Below, one piece after another: positions 49,927-59,600 of a stretch of DNA of 64,000 bases (the stretch's first letter is position 1; every line of letters begins with the position of its first letter). The translations under genes and the position numbers were made by a program. The notes beneath the pieces were generated by a model, which saw nothing but the letters and a program-made list of their open reading frames with translations, was not told the origin of the DNA and searched no databases. Origin of the DNA: Clostridiales bacterium FE2011 (GTDB taxonomy: Bacteria; Bacillota; Clostridia; Christensenellales; Aristaeellaceae); assembly GCA_017569305.1 (NCBI GenBank), contig CP069418.1, positions 1,984,001-2,048,000 of the forward strand. Direction: 5' to 3'.

Positions 49927-50775
49927 ATGAAAAAAGGCCTGGTGCTGGAAGGCGGCGCCATGCGGGGATTGTTCACCTGCGGCGTGCTGGATGTGCTGAT
50001 GGAGCAGGGAATCCGGTTTGACGGAGCTGCCGGAATATCCGCCGGGGCTGCTTTCGGCTGCAACTTCAAGTCCGGCCAGATCGGCCGCCCTCTCCGGTAT
50101 AACAAAAAATACTGCTCGGATCCCCGTTACTGCAGTATCCGTTCCCTGATCCGCACGGGAGATCTGTACGGAGCGGATTTCTGCTACCGGGAGCTTCCGG
50201 ATGAACTGGATGTCTTTGACCGGAAAGCTTTTGCGGAAAATCCCATGGAGTTCTTTGCCGGAGCCACGGACGTGGAGACCGGAGCGTGTGTATATCATCT
50301 TTGCAGGGATGGCAGCGACCTGGATTTCCGGTGGCTGCGGGCTTCCGCTTCCATGCCCGTGGTTTCCCGGCCGGTGGAAATTGACGGCCGCTTTTACCTG
50401 GATGGCGGAATTACGGACGCCGTGCCCTATGCCTGGATGGAAGAGATGGGGTATGACCGGAATGTGATTGTCCTTACCCAGCCGGAAGGCTACCGGAAAA
50501 AGCCGGCTTCCGGCCTGGCCGTGATGAAGCTATTCCTGCGCCGGTATCCCCGGATCATTGAGGCCATGGCTGTCCGGCATGAAATGTATAACCGGCAGAT
50601 GGAGGAAATCAGCCGCCGGGAAAGGGAAGGAAGTTCCTTTGTGATCCGTCCGCCGGAGGCGCTGCGGATCGGCCATACAGAAAAGAACCCGGCCGAACTC
50701 GACCGGGTCTATCGCCTGGGAAGGCGGGAGGCGGAAAAGCGCCTGCCGGAGCTTCTTCAATTTTTGGATCAGTAA
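49927..50775 (+). CDS. Patatin-like phospholipase
   Basis: About 282 residues. The Ser-Asp dyad is complete: oxyanion motif EGGAMRG (8-14), nucleophile GISAG (Ser38) and DGG in FYLDGGITDA (Asp about 159). It likely hydrolyses acyl chains from phospholipids in the cytoplasm. Of two ATGs (49921, 49927) the second has the better distance from GGGAGGAG. A TATACT -10 is at 49898. It ends exactly where the convergent gene ends, with no terminator between. Confidence 0.88.
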   Translation: MKKGLVLEGGAMRGLFTCGVLDVLMEQGIRFDGAAGISAGAAFGCNFKSGQIGRPLRYNKKYCSDPRYCSIRSLIRTGDLYGADFCYRELPDELDVFDRKAFAENPMEFFAGATDVETGACVYHLCRDGSDLDFRWLRASASMPVVSRPVEIDGRFYLDGGITDAVPYAWMEEMGYDRNVIVLTQPEGYRKKPASGLAVMKLFLRRYPRIIEAMAVRHEMYNRQMEEISRREREGSSFVIRPPEALRIGHTEKNPAELDRVYRLGRREAEKRLPELLQFLDQ

Positions 50776-51264
50776 TCAGTTTCCGAAGGTATTGTAGACC
50801 TGGGGTACGAACTCCTCGTCCGAAGAGGAGGGCGTATTGCCCAGGGTCATGGGAATCGGGACAGAATCGATCTGTTCCGGTTCTTTTTCTTTTGTGATCT
50901 CTTCCTCTTCATCCGCGGTATCCTGCCTGCGGCCAAACTTATGCCTGTACACATACAGGCCGATGATCACCCCGACAACCAGCCCGCCGAGGATCGCTGT
51001 GCCGGAAGTGGCCCGGAAAGCGGAAGTGAAAACGGAGAAAAGCGCAGAGATGCCGGAGCTGAAACCACGGGCCAGGGAACGGAAGACGCTGGCGGCCACG
51101 CGGATGAGCGGACGGCCGAACAGGCAGAACATAATAATCGCCGGCCAGATTTTCCGATGGCGGCGGTTTTGCTTTTTATAGGACTTCTGGTGTTCACCGG
51201 AATGTTTGTCCCATTCCCAGTTCCAATTCCAGTTCCAGTTCCAGCCCTGATTGTTGTTCCCCAT
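50776..51264 (-). CDS. Small membrane protein with N-terminal (Asn-Trp) repeat
   Basis: A 162-residue protein. The start MGNNNQGWNWNWNWNWEWDK is an unusual Trp/Asn repeat. A basic stretch (KKQNRRHRK), a hydrophobic helix and amphipathic segment (about 40-85), a transmembrane helix (TAILGGLVVGVIIGLYVY, about 88-106) and an acidic tail follow. The plan resembles the protein at 55.2 kb. Function unknown; it looks like a small envelope protein. Confidence 0.6.
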   Translation of the reverse strand: MGNNNQGWNWNWNWNWEWDKHSGEHQKSYKKQNRRHRKIWPAIIMFCLFGRPLIRVAASVFRSLARGFSSGISALFSVFTSAFRATSGTAILGGLVVGVIIGLYVYRHKFGRRQDTADEEEEITKEKEPEQIDSVPIPMTLGNTPSSSDEEFVPQVYNTFGN

Positions 51265-51399
51265 ACGATCAATATCCCCCTGATGGATAAATCATTCCTA
51301 TGATACTGGAAAAGTGTATCACGCAATCGATGTGAAAAAAAGGAGAATCAGATTAAAAATTCATGCAAAAAAGCAGATTGCATCCAAAAATTCGGACAA

Positions 51400-51464
51400 T
51401 TTACAAAGAATTTACACTTTTTTTACAAAACCATGAATCAAAATGCCTGTTTTTATCGTCTAAT
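51400..51464 (+). promoter_or_regulatory. Candidate regulated promoter with three TTTACA boxes
   Basis: TTTACA occurs at 51400, 51411 and 51422, an exact 11-base period. A -10 TCTAAT (51459-51464) lies 59 bases from the first box, as in the LRR promoter at 21.7 kb. It precedes the 73-residue gene at 51485. Confidence 0.5.
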
Positions 51465-51484
51465 AAGTAGGGAGGTAAAAAAAG

Positions 51485-51706
51485 ATGAGAAAACACCGGC
51501 TTGTGATGATCAAAAAACAGGGGAACCGATTTGACAGCTATTCCTTTCATATCCGGCGCGATTCTGTGACCGGAGAGCTTTCTGTTTCCTTTACCAGGCC
51601 CGGACACGCCTGGGTGCTGTGCATCGAACGCGTGATTCCTGAGCTTCGGACAATTGCGGGACCCCGGGGGAACTACCTTTTTCTTCCTCGAGAATCAGAG
51701 AATTGA
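51485..51706 (+). CDS. Small basic hypothetical protein
   Basis: A 73-residue soluble protein (MRKHRLVMIKKQGNRFDSYS, then VTGELSVSFTRPGHAWVLCI). It has no signal peptide. GGGAGGT lies 8 bases before the ATG, a promoter with three TTTACA boxes precedes it, and a strong terminator follows, so it is very likely a real gene. Family not recognised. Confidence 0.65.
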   Translation: MRKHRLVMIKKQGNRFDSYSFHIRRDSVTGELSVSFTRPGHAWVLCIERVIPELRTIAGPRGNYLFLPRESEN

Positions 51707-51744
51707 CAGACCTCTCCATCATCACAAGCCGCTGTTTATATAAA

Positions 51745-51781
51745 GGGCTCCGTCCTGGGGGAACGGAGCCCGTCTTTTTTT
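51745..51781. terminator. Terminator
   Basis: Stem GGGCTCCGT/ACGGAGCCC (9 bp), loop CCTGGGGGA, then GTC and seven T. It ends the small gene and abuts the convergent peptidase gene. Confidence 0.85.
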
Positions 51782-53138
51782 ATTCTTCTGTGTTTTCTTC
51801 CGGCAGGATTTCCTCTTCGGTTTCCGGCAGTTCTTCTTCTGCCTCTTCAGTGAAGGCTTCCTCCGGGATTTCTTCCGGCAGATCCGCTTCTTCCGCCAGT
51901 TCCACCACTGGTTCTTCCGGCTCCTTCGGAACCAGGATCAGGTCCCGGTCTGCCGCATAAACAAACTCCGCGGTAGCACGGTAGCAGTTTTCCAGCGCGC
52001 CGGGGCTCAGGTTTTCCGGTGTATCCAGCCGGGTATGATAGAACCGTTCCAGCCTGTGGCTGAGGCCGGTGATGCCGATAGACCGGAAACCGCCCTGGGT
52101 GAAGGCCGCGCTGTCCGTGGCGCCGCCGAAGAGCGGCACCTTGCCGTCCCGGCAGGGAACGCCGGCGTCTTCTGCCGCCAGCAGGAAGTAGTCGCACAGG
52201 TCTTCATCCGAGTCCACGGTGTTGTTCAGGTCCCGGCGGTTGACCATGAGCCAGTCCGGGTTATAGATGGAGTCATAGGAAATCACACAGGTGGGCACGT
52301 CCCGGTAATCATCCTTATGCGCTTCGCACCAGGCCTTGGCACCCCGCAGGCCGGCTTCCTCCGATCCGGTCAGGATGACGCCGATCTCGGTATTTTCCAG
52401 CCGGATGCCCTGCTCTTCCATTTCCTTCAGGAGGGTCACGCCCATCAGGCAGCCGGTCAGGTTGTCGTTGGCGCCGTCCACAACCCGCAGCGGGTTATAG
52501 GTAATGGTCAGCAGCAGGAAGAAGGGGATGAAAACCAGGCACCGAAGTCCCGCGGTATACACGTCCACGCCGCACAGGGACAGGAAGGACAGGATCATAT
52601 AACAGAACACGCCGACGGTGGCCGCGATGCCCGGGATTTCAAAGGCAATGCCGCCGAAACGGTAGTTGATGGGGAATTCCCAGGCCGCGTCCGTATGGCC
52701 GTTCAGGAAAATGCGCTGTTTCACTTCGCCGCTGCAGGGGCGCACGGCGGTGACGTTGGTGCCCTGCTTTTTGGGAAACAAGGGATCCAGCGGCTTGCGG
52801 TAAAGCACAAAGTGGTAGATGAACAGCAGCACGCCCAGCAGGCCGAACAGGATGCTCAGGAGGGGTTCGCTGAAAAAGAGCACCCCGCAGAGGATATCGC
52901 AGAAGGCGGAAAAGTAAAAATATCCATAGAAAGAATCCGGATGTACCTCAAAGGACTCCGTTTTCACCTCCGCACAGCCGCATTTCTTTTCCAGGACGCC
53001 GGCAAAGTATTCCGCCGCCGCCTGCTCACCGGCGCTGCCCGGAGAACGCCTGCCGATCTTCCGGCAGATGTGGGTGATCTTCTCCACCATGTAGGAAACG
53101 CTTTCCTTGGGTTCCCTGCTCTTGTTCCAGATGTCCAT
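51780..53138 (-). CDS. M28-family metallopeptidase with inserted membrane helices
   Basis: A 452-residue peptidase. Zinc-site residues are visible in FLNGHTDAAWEF (His, Asp), VVDGANDNLTG (bridging Asp), TGSEEAGLRG (catalytic Glu), and a later Asp and His (GATDSAAF; SHRLERFYHTRLDTPE). Two hydrophobic pairs (about 72-112 and 170-212) interrupt the fold, so it is membrane-bound. The C-terminal 55 residues are a Glu-rich tail of EEIPEEAFTEEAEEELPETE type. An aminopeptidase role is likely. Confidence 0.85.
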   Translation of the reverse strand: MDIWNKSREPKESVSYMVEKITHICRKIGRRSPGSAGEQAAAEYFAGVLEKKCGCAEVKTESFEVHPDSFYGYFYFSAFCDILCGVLFFSEPLLSILFGLLGVLLFIYHFVLYRKPLDPLFPKKQGTNVTAVRPCSGEVKQRIFLNGHTDAAWEFPINYRFGGIAFEIPGIAATVGVFCYMILSFLSLCGVDVYTAGLRCLVFIPFFLLLTITYNPLRVVDGANDNLTGCLMGVTLLKEMEEQGIRLENTEIGVILTGSEEAGLRGAKAWCEAHKDDYRDVPTCVISYDSIYNPDWLMVNRRDLNNTVDSDEDLCDYFLLAAEDAGVPCRDGKVPLFGGATDSAAFTQGGFRSIGITGLSHRLERFYHTRLDTPENLSPGALENCYRATAEFVYAADRDLILVPKEPEEPVVELAEEADLPEEIPEEAFTEEAEEELPETEEEILPEENTEE

Positions 53139-53292
53139 CCGCCAGTCCCCTTCCCGCGGAAAAATGTAAAGTTAATATCTTTGCCGATTATACCAGAATT
53201 CCGGAAACAAAAAAAGACAGACCCGGATGGTACAAATTCTTGCTCCGCCGCCGGCGGCCGCATATAATGGAACGGAAAGGGAGGGGATCCAT

Positions 53293-55131
53293 ATGGCAGG
53301 TCCCGGCGGCCCCCGGAGGGGCAGTTACCTCACAGAAGAAGAAAAAAAGAACAGCCCGAAGATTACCAAGGAGCTGATTGCCAGGGTTTTCTCCTACCTG
53401 AAGCCCTACTGGAAACAGCTGCTGCTGGTACTGGTATGCATTGTGGTGTCCTCGGTCTGCAGCCTGTTCCCGTCCATCCTCACCGGTAACATCATCGACG
53501 TGCTCACCGGCAAGGACCTGGGCGGCTGGTTCGGCGCGGGGATTTCCGCCCTGATCCGGCTGATCGTCCTGACGCTGCTGCTGTACCTGGCCTCCAACCT
53601 GATCAGCGTGGCGGAAACCTACCTGAACAGCTGGATCGCCCAGCATATCTCCTTTGATATGCGGAACCAGATGTACCGGCACCTGCAGAAGATGTCCCAG
53701 CGTTTCTTCACCTCGGCCAACCAGGGCGACATCATCACCCGGATGACCAGCGATATCTCCGGCGTGGAGAGCGTGGTGACCGGCACCTTCACCAGCATCC
53801 TGTCCAACACCATCACCCTGGTGGTGGCGGTGATTGCCATGTTCCGGAAAAACTGGATCCTGGCGCTGGTGGGTATCGCGGTGGTGCCGCTGTTTACCCT
53901 GCCCACCCGCATGGCCGGCAAACGCCGGTGGAAGCTGGCGGGGGAGGCCCAGGCCTGCAACGATGAAATCAACGGCATCCTGAACGAGACGCTCTCCGTC
54001 AGCGGCCAGCTGCTGGTGAAGCTCTTCGGCCGGGAAAAATCCGAATACGAACGCTATGAGGAAGCCAACGGGCGGATGATCAAACTGAACATCCGGGAGC
54101 GGATGGCCGGACGCTGGTTCTTCATGCTGCTCAGCACCCTGACCACCATCGGCCCCATGCTGCTGTACCTGGTGGGCGGCATCCTGATCATGAAGCACGA
54201 CAGCACCCTGAGCGTCGGTGACATCACGGTGCTGGTGGCGCTGCTCGGCCGCATGTACGGCCCGGTGAACAGCCTGCTGAATATCCAGGTGGACTGGATC
54301 CGCTCCATGGCCATGTTTACCCGGATCTTTGAATACTATGACATGAAGCCCGAGATTGACGACAAACCCGGGGCGAAGGAACTGACGAACGCGAAGGGCG
54401 AGATCGTCTTTGACCATGTGGACTTTACCTATGACGGGGAGCGGATGATCCTGAAGGATATTTCCTTCACCCTGCACAGCGGGGACTGCGTGGCCATTGT
54501 CGGCCCCAGCGGCAGCGGAAAGAGCACCATTGTCAACCTGATTCCCCGGCTCTGGGATCCCGTGAAGGGCAGCGTCACCTTTGACGGCACGGACGTGCGG
54601 GATTATACCCTGCATTCCCTGCGGGACGAGGTGGGTGTGGTGACCCAGGAGACCTACCTGTTCAACGGCACTATCCGGGAGAACCTGCTCTATGCCAAGC
54701 CGGACGCTACGGAGGAAGAGATGATCGAGGCATGCAAAAAGGCCAACATCTATGACTTCATCCGGAACCAGGCGGAAGGCCTGGATACCATGGTGGGCAA
54801 CCGGGGCCTGAAGCTGTCCGGCGGTGAGAAACAGCGGATTTCCATTGCCCGGGTGCTGTTGAAGGATCCGGCCCTGCTGATCTTTGACGAGGCGACGTCC
54901 GCCCTGGATTCCATCTCCGAGGCGGCGATCCAGGCGGCCATCAATCCGCTGATCGAGGAGCGTACCTCCATCCTGATCGCCCACCGGCTGTCCACGATCC
55001 TGGCGGCGGATGAGATCCTGGTGGTCCGGGACGGAGAAATCGTGGAGCGGGGTACGCATAAGGACCTGGTTCATGCCGGCGGCACCTACCAGGAGCTGTA
55101 TGAAACCCAGTTCAGCAAAGCGGAAGCGTAA
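53293..55131 (+). CDS. ABC transporter, permease-ATPase half-transporter (MsbA/LmrA type)
   Basis: About 612 residues from the ATG at 53293 (GGGAGGGG 6 bases upstream). Six helices, then Walker A GPSGSGKST (near 403), Q-loop VTQETYLF, signature LSGGEKQR, Walker B LLIFDEAT and switch His in LIAHRL. Probably a homodimeric exporter of lipids or drugs. A TATAAT -10 stands just upstream. Single-gene unit with a strong terminator. Confidence 0.93.
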   Translation: MAGPGGPRRGSYLTEEEKKNSPKITKELIARVFSYLKPYWKQLLLVLVCIVVSSVCSLFPSILTGNIIDVLTGKDLGGWFGAGISALIRLIVLTLLLYLASNLISVAETYLNSWIAQHISFDMRNQMYRHLQKMSQRFFTSANQGDIITRMTSDISGVESVVTGTFTSILSNTITLVVAVIAMFRKNWILALVGIAVVPLFTLPTRMAGKRRWKLAGEAQACNDEINGILNETLSVSGQLLVKLFGREKSEYERYEEANGRMIKLNIRERMAGRWFFMLLSTLTTIGPMLLYLVGGILIMKHDSTLSVGDITVLVALLGRMYGPVNSLLNIQVDWIRSMAMFTRIFEYYDMKPEIDDKPGAKELTNAKGEIVFDHVDFTYDGERMILKDISFTLHSGDCVAIVGPSGSGKSTIVNLIPRLWDPVKGSVTFDGTDVRDYTLHSLRDEVGVVTQETYLFNGTIRENLLYAKPDATEEEMIEACKKANIYDFIRNQAEGLDTMVGNRGLKLSGGEKQRISIARVLLKDPALLIFDEATSALDSISEAAIQAAINPLIEERTSILIAHRLSTILAADEILVVRDGEIVERGTHKDLVHAGGTYQELYETQFSKAEA

Positions 55132-55147
55132 GGAAAAGCAACAGAAA

Positions 55148-55180
55148 GGGTCCCGTTCAGTCGAACGGGGCCCTGTTTAT
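55148..55180. terminator. Bidirectional terminator
   Basis: Stem GGGTCCCGTTC/GAACGGGGCCC (11 bp, one T-G pair), loop AGTC, then TGTTTATTT. Between the ABC gene and the convergent gene ending at 55177. Confidence 0.85.
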
Positions 55181-55560
55181 TTGATCGCGTGATGAACCTG
55201 GGGTGCGGGAATCTCTTCTTCCGGTACGTAGGCGGAAGGCTGCTGTGCCTTCGCCTCTTCAGCGGTGTTTTTGTTCCTGCGGAAACGGTAATACAGCCTC
55301 AGGCCGATGCAGATGCCGGTCAGGAAAGCAGCTACATCAGGAGCGGCGCGGAAGAATTCCTTCAGTATGCCGGAGAGGAAACGGAAGATGGTCCCGAATA
55401 CGAGGAGGACAGCGCTGAAAAGTTTGCCCACAAAAGGAAGAAACATGAGGAATGCCACGATCCCCAGTCCGACCGCGGGGGAGATGGGCTTGTCCTCCTG
55501 ACGCGGGGGCTGCTTTTTCTCTTCTTCCGGGAAACTTCTCATGACCCAGTCGGTCCGCAT
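55177..55560 (-). CDS. Small membrane protein, distant relative of the gene at 50776
   Basis: About 127 residues from the ATG at 55560 (AGGAGG 9 bases upstream). A charged N-terminus (RSFPEEEKKQPPRQEDK), a helix (about 30-55), an amphipathic segment (FRFLSGILKEFFRAAPDVAA), a second helix, a basic turn (YYRFRRNKN) and a C-terminal tail ending PQVHHAIK. The order helix-amphipath-helix-basic-acidic matches the protein at 50.8 kb, whose end also has PQVYNTFGN. Function unknown. Confidence 0.6.
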   Translation of the reverse strand: MRTDWVMRSFPEEEKKQPPRQEDKPISPAVGLGIVAFLMFLPFVGKLFSAVLLVFGTIFRFLSGILKEFFRAAPDVAAFLTGICIGLRLYYRFRRNKNTAEEAKAQQPSAYVPEEEIPAPQVHHAIK

Positions 55561-55809
55561 GGGAATGATCCTCCTTTCAATCAATCCGGGTCTGTTATCC
55601 GACGGTGCAAGTATACCATGTCCGGATCCGGGATAACAGGGCGAAGACGGAACAATACAGGGGGGTTATTGTCCGGCTGGTGAAAAATAGGCGTTCAGAA
55701 GTTCCCGTGACGCGGATGCGCAATACACGCTTTGCGGCGGGTCCGGATTGTTCCTGCCTGGCAAAAATGGTATAATCTGCGGGAAATAACGTGCCGGAAG
55801 GAAGAAACC

Positions 55810-56502
55810 ATGGCCATTACCAAAACGGATTTTATGCGGGGCATGCAGTGCCGGAAGATGCTCTGGCTGGACAGGCATAAGCCCGGGCTGCGGGTCATTC
55901 CGCCGGAGGTCCAGGTCCGGCTGGACGCGGGCAACGATTTCGGCGACCGGGCCATGGCCATGTTCGGCCCCTATGAGGAAATGACCGTGTACCGGCCGGG
56001 TACCCGGATTCCGGACAAGCAGGCCATGCTGGCCAGAACGCAGGATGCCCTGCTCCGGGGTGTGCCGGTGATCTGCGAGGCGGCCTTCAGCAATTACAAC
56101 AACTACTGTGCCGTGGATCTCCTGCGGAAAACGGAAACCGGCCATGACCTGTATGAGGTAAAGAACGCGCCGGCGGTCTATGAGCAGTTTATCCGGGACG
56201 CGGCCTTCCAGTATTACATTATCCGGAGAACCGGCCTGCGGATTGACCGGATCTTTATCGTGACCCATGGGCCGGATGAGGAGAACCCTTTCGTCTCCAA
56301 TGACGTCACAAAACAGGCCCGGGAGTACTACGACTGGATCAATGACAACATCTGGGACCTGAACCGTATGACCAAGGAGCGGGAAGAACCGGACGTCCCC
56401 TGCGGGGAACAGTGCTCAAAGCCTTATGAATGCTGGTATTACGGATACTGCCACGGCCTTGTCCGGGAACCGGAGCAGCTGACAATTGATGACTGGAACT
56501 GA
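55810..56502 (+). CDS. Stand-alone Cas4/RecB-like PD-(D/E)xK nuclease domain protein
   Basis: About 230 residues from the ATG at 55810 (GGAAGGAAG upstream). The N-terminus MAITKTDFMRGMQCRKMLWL has the first Cys. The core shows VICEAAFSNY, then DLYEVKNAP, matching the E...ExK nuclease signature. The C-terminus has CGEQCSKPYECWYYGYC, the three-to-four Cys of an iron-sulfur clasp as in Cas4 and AddB. It resembles the first part of longer DUF2779-type proteins but stops after the nuclease. No CRISPR array or cas gene is nearby. The substrate is unknown; processing DNA ends is a fair guess. Confidence 0.72.
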   Translation: MAITKTDFMRGMQCRKMLWLDRHKPGLRVIPPEVQVRLDAGNDFGDRAMAMFGPYEEMTVYRPGTRIPDKQAMLARTQDALLRGVPVICEAAFSNYNNYCAVDLLRKTETGHDLYEVKNAPAVYEQFIRDAAFQYYIIRRTGLRIDRIFIVTHGPDEENPFVSNDVTKQAREYYDWINDNIWDLNRMTKEREEPDVPCGEQCSKPYECWYYGYCHGLVREPEQLTIDDWN

Positions 56503-56532
56503 CAGCCGGCGGAGGATTTCCTCCTCCGGCTG
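56503..56532 (+). terminator. Terminator of the nuclease gene
   Basis: CAGCCGG pairs with CCGGCTG around GGAGGA/TCCTCC. The T-run is weak. It stands 20 bases before the box array of the next promoter. Confidence 0.65.
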
Positions 56533-56553
56533 CCGTGGTTTTCCGGTAAAAAA

Positions 56554-56608
56554 TTTACAACGTTGTTACATCGCGTTAATGACCTTGATACATTTCTTCC
56601 TATATAAT
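56554..56608 (+). promoter_or_regulatory. Four-box regulated promoter of the large LRR gene
   Basis: TTTACA (56554), GTTACA (56565), TTAATG (56576) and GATACA (56587) at exact 11-base steps, then a perfect -10 TATAAT (56603-56608), 49 bases after the first box. Same geometry as at 9577, 11072 and 60611. Confidence 0.75.
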
Positions 56609-56640
56609 GGAGTTGTCAGATTGACACGGAGGGGTTGCGC

Positions 56641-59600
56641 ATGAAACCATTCAGGTACAGATTATGGACCTGCCTGCTGTTCGCCTTGCTGCTTACAGCA
56701 GTGTTTGCCGCGCCTGCCCTGGCGGATGAGGAGGGTACCTGCGGCGACAATCTGACCTGGAAGTTGGAAAACGAAACGCTGACGATTTCCGGCACGGGGG
56801 CAATGCCGGATTTCAGGACGGATGAAAGCGTACAGAAGCCCTATCTTTGGTATACCCTGCCCGGCACAACCGCTCCCTGGGACGGACTGAAGTTCAGATC
56901 CCTTGTGATTGAGGAAGGCGTTACGTCCATCGGGGCCAACGCGTTTAACTGCCATACGGAGCTGATCACCGTTTCCCTGCCGGACACCCTGAAATCCATC
57001 GGGGATAAAGCGTTCTGTTACTGTGAAAACATGACGGACTTTCTTTTCCCGGAGGGCGTTGAGACAATCGGTGTTTCCGCGTTCGGAGACTGCCGCGGGC
57101 TGAGGAACGTCATCCTGCCGGAAGCGCTTACGGAGCTTGAATACGGCGCGTTCCAGTGTTGCAATGCCATTGAAAAAATCACCCTGTCCGACAGCGTGAA
57201 GTCCATTGCGGAAACGGCTTTTTATGCTTGCTTCAGCCTGAAGGAAATCAACCTGCCTGCTTCCCTGACCAGGATTGAGGCCGGTGCGTTCGCGTCCTGT
57301 GAAAGCCTTGAAAAGGTGGTTGTGGAAAGGGACAGCTATGCGGAAACGTTCTGCGCGAAAGCCGGCCTGCCCTACGCCTACGCACAGGCGCCTGTGGTCT
57401 TCGGCAGCGAAGGCGGGGACGGCATAGGCTGGAAGCTGGAAAACGGCACCCTGATGATTTCCGGCACGGGAGCAATGGATAACTATATGCGCATGATGGG
57501 CGGCAGCCAGCAGACGACCGCGCCGTGGGACGGCCAGAAGATCACGCGGGTGGTGGTGGAGCCCGGTATTACCTCCATCGGCGCTTTCGCGTTCTGGGGA
57601 TGCGAACAGCTGAAAACGGTTGTCCTGCCCGATACAGTGACAGTGATCGGGAAATTTGCCTTTGAAAACTGCATCCTGCTGCGTGAAATCACCCTGCCGG
57701 AAAGCGTGACCGAAATCGGAAAGAAAGCGTTCAGCCAGTGCGGAAGCCTGAGAACGATCACCCTGCCCGCTTCTGTCAGCACAATCGGGGAAGACGCGTT
57801 CGCCGGCTGCGAAAAGCTGAAGGACGTGGCAGTGGTACCGGGAAGCTATGCCGAACAGTACTGTGTTGAGAACAACCTCCCGTATAACAGCGGCAGCGCT
57901 GTTCCGGAGGAGACGCCGGCACCCGTACCGATCGCTGTGGAGAAGGCGAAAAACACCTGCGGCAAAGACCTGACCTGGACGCTGGAGGAAGACGGTACGC
58001 TGCGGATTTCCGGTACGGGCAGGATGGAAAATTATGTTGAGATCCGGAAAGAACCGGATAAAAACGGCAAAACACAGTACGGATCCTCCGCACCGTGGAG
58101 CGACAGCAACAGCGGCATCGCCCGGGTTGTGATTGAGGAAGGAGTTACGTATATCGGGTCCCAGGCCTTTACCGGCTGCGCCATGACAGAGGTTTCCCTG
58201 CCGGGATCCCTCACTTCCATCGGGGAGGGCGCTTTCGAGCATTGCGAGAAACTGACGACGGCCGCTTTGCCGGATTCGGTGACCGAGATCGGAATGTTTG
58301 TGTTCAGCGAATGTACCGGCCTGACGGAAATCCGGCTTTCTGCTTCCCTGACGTCCATCGGGGCGGCGGCTTTTGAAAACTGTACGAAGCTTGCGGAGAT
58401 CACCCTGCCGGAGTCTGTCACCAACGCCGGAATGTATGTATTCCATAACTGTACGGCGCTGAATACCGTCACCCTGCCTGATTCCCTCCAGGCGCTTGGG
58501 GAGTTTGCTTTTGACGGCTGCGAAAAACTGAAGACTGTTATTGTGCCGAAGGACAGCTACGCTGAACAGTACTGCAGCCTGAGGGATATTGAATATATCT
58601 ACACGGGCAGCAGTACGGAAGCCATTCCGACAGAAGCGCCGCACGGCGTCTGCGGTAAAAACCTGATCTGGACGCTGGACAATGACGGTACGCTGACCAT
58701 TTCCGGGTTTGGGAAAATGGATGATTATGATGCAATTTATTCCGAGCCTGATGAATACGGCGGGTCATTCCTCCTGCGCACAACGGCGCCCTGGTACGGC
58801 CGCACAATTTACCGGGTAGTGGTTGAGGAAGGCGTGGAACGGATCGGAAGCTATGCGTTCTACCACTGTGAAATGCTTCGGACGATCCATCTGCCGGATA
58901 CGCTGAAAGCAGCCGGATCCTATGCTTTCGGTTTTACCAAAGTGGTGGATATGGACCTGCCTGATTCCCTCACCTCCATCGGGGCGAGCCTCTTCTTCGG
59001 CTGCCATTCCCTGGAAAGCGTGAAGCTGCCTGCCGGTATCAAGCTGATTCCCGCAGATATGTTCTGCGGTTGTGACGTCCTGCGGGATATTGTCCTGCCA
59101 GAGACTGTTCAGCGTATTGACACATATGCGTTCTGCTACTGCAGCAGCCTGAGGGAGATTAACCTGCCCGCCGCCGTCTTTGACATCGGCAGCAAGGCCT
59201 TTGGGGAATGTACAGGCCTGGAGAACGTCATTGTTGCCCGGGGCAGCTACGCGGAGGAATACTGCCGCAAACAGGGACTGCCCTATACATATATCGACGG
59301 TACAAAGCCGGAGAATTCCGGCAGCGTATACGAGGAAGGCCGCTGCGGTGCGAATCTGTCCTGGAAGCTGGAAGACGGTACGCTGACCATTTCCGGCACC
59401 GGAGCAATGGACAATTATACCACCAAAATGTCTGGGAACTCCGTTGCCGGCGTCACCTCGCCGTGGGACGCAAGACCGATCGATACCATTATTGTGGAAG
59501 AGGGCGTCACATCTATCGGAGACCGCGCTTTTACCTACCTGGATAAGGTGACAGAGATTGACCTGCCTGAAACGCTTGTCTCTATCGGCAGTGAAGCTTT

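Noticed and set aside
53188..55074. A 628-residue minus-strand frame opposite the ABC transporter gene
   Set aside because: Shadow of a gene with complete ABC motifs; composition is biased and no family is visible.
56662..58644. A 660-residue minus-strand frame opposite the large LRR gene
   Set aside because: It mirrors the LRR repeats in the antisense frame, and the plus strand has signal peptide, promoter and terminator.
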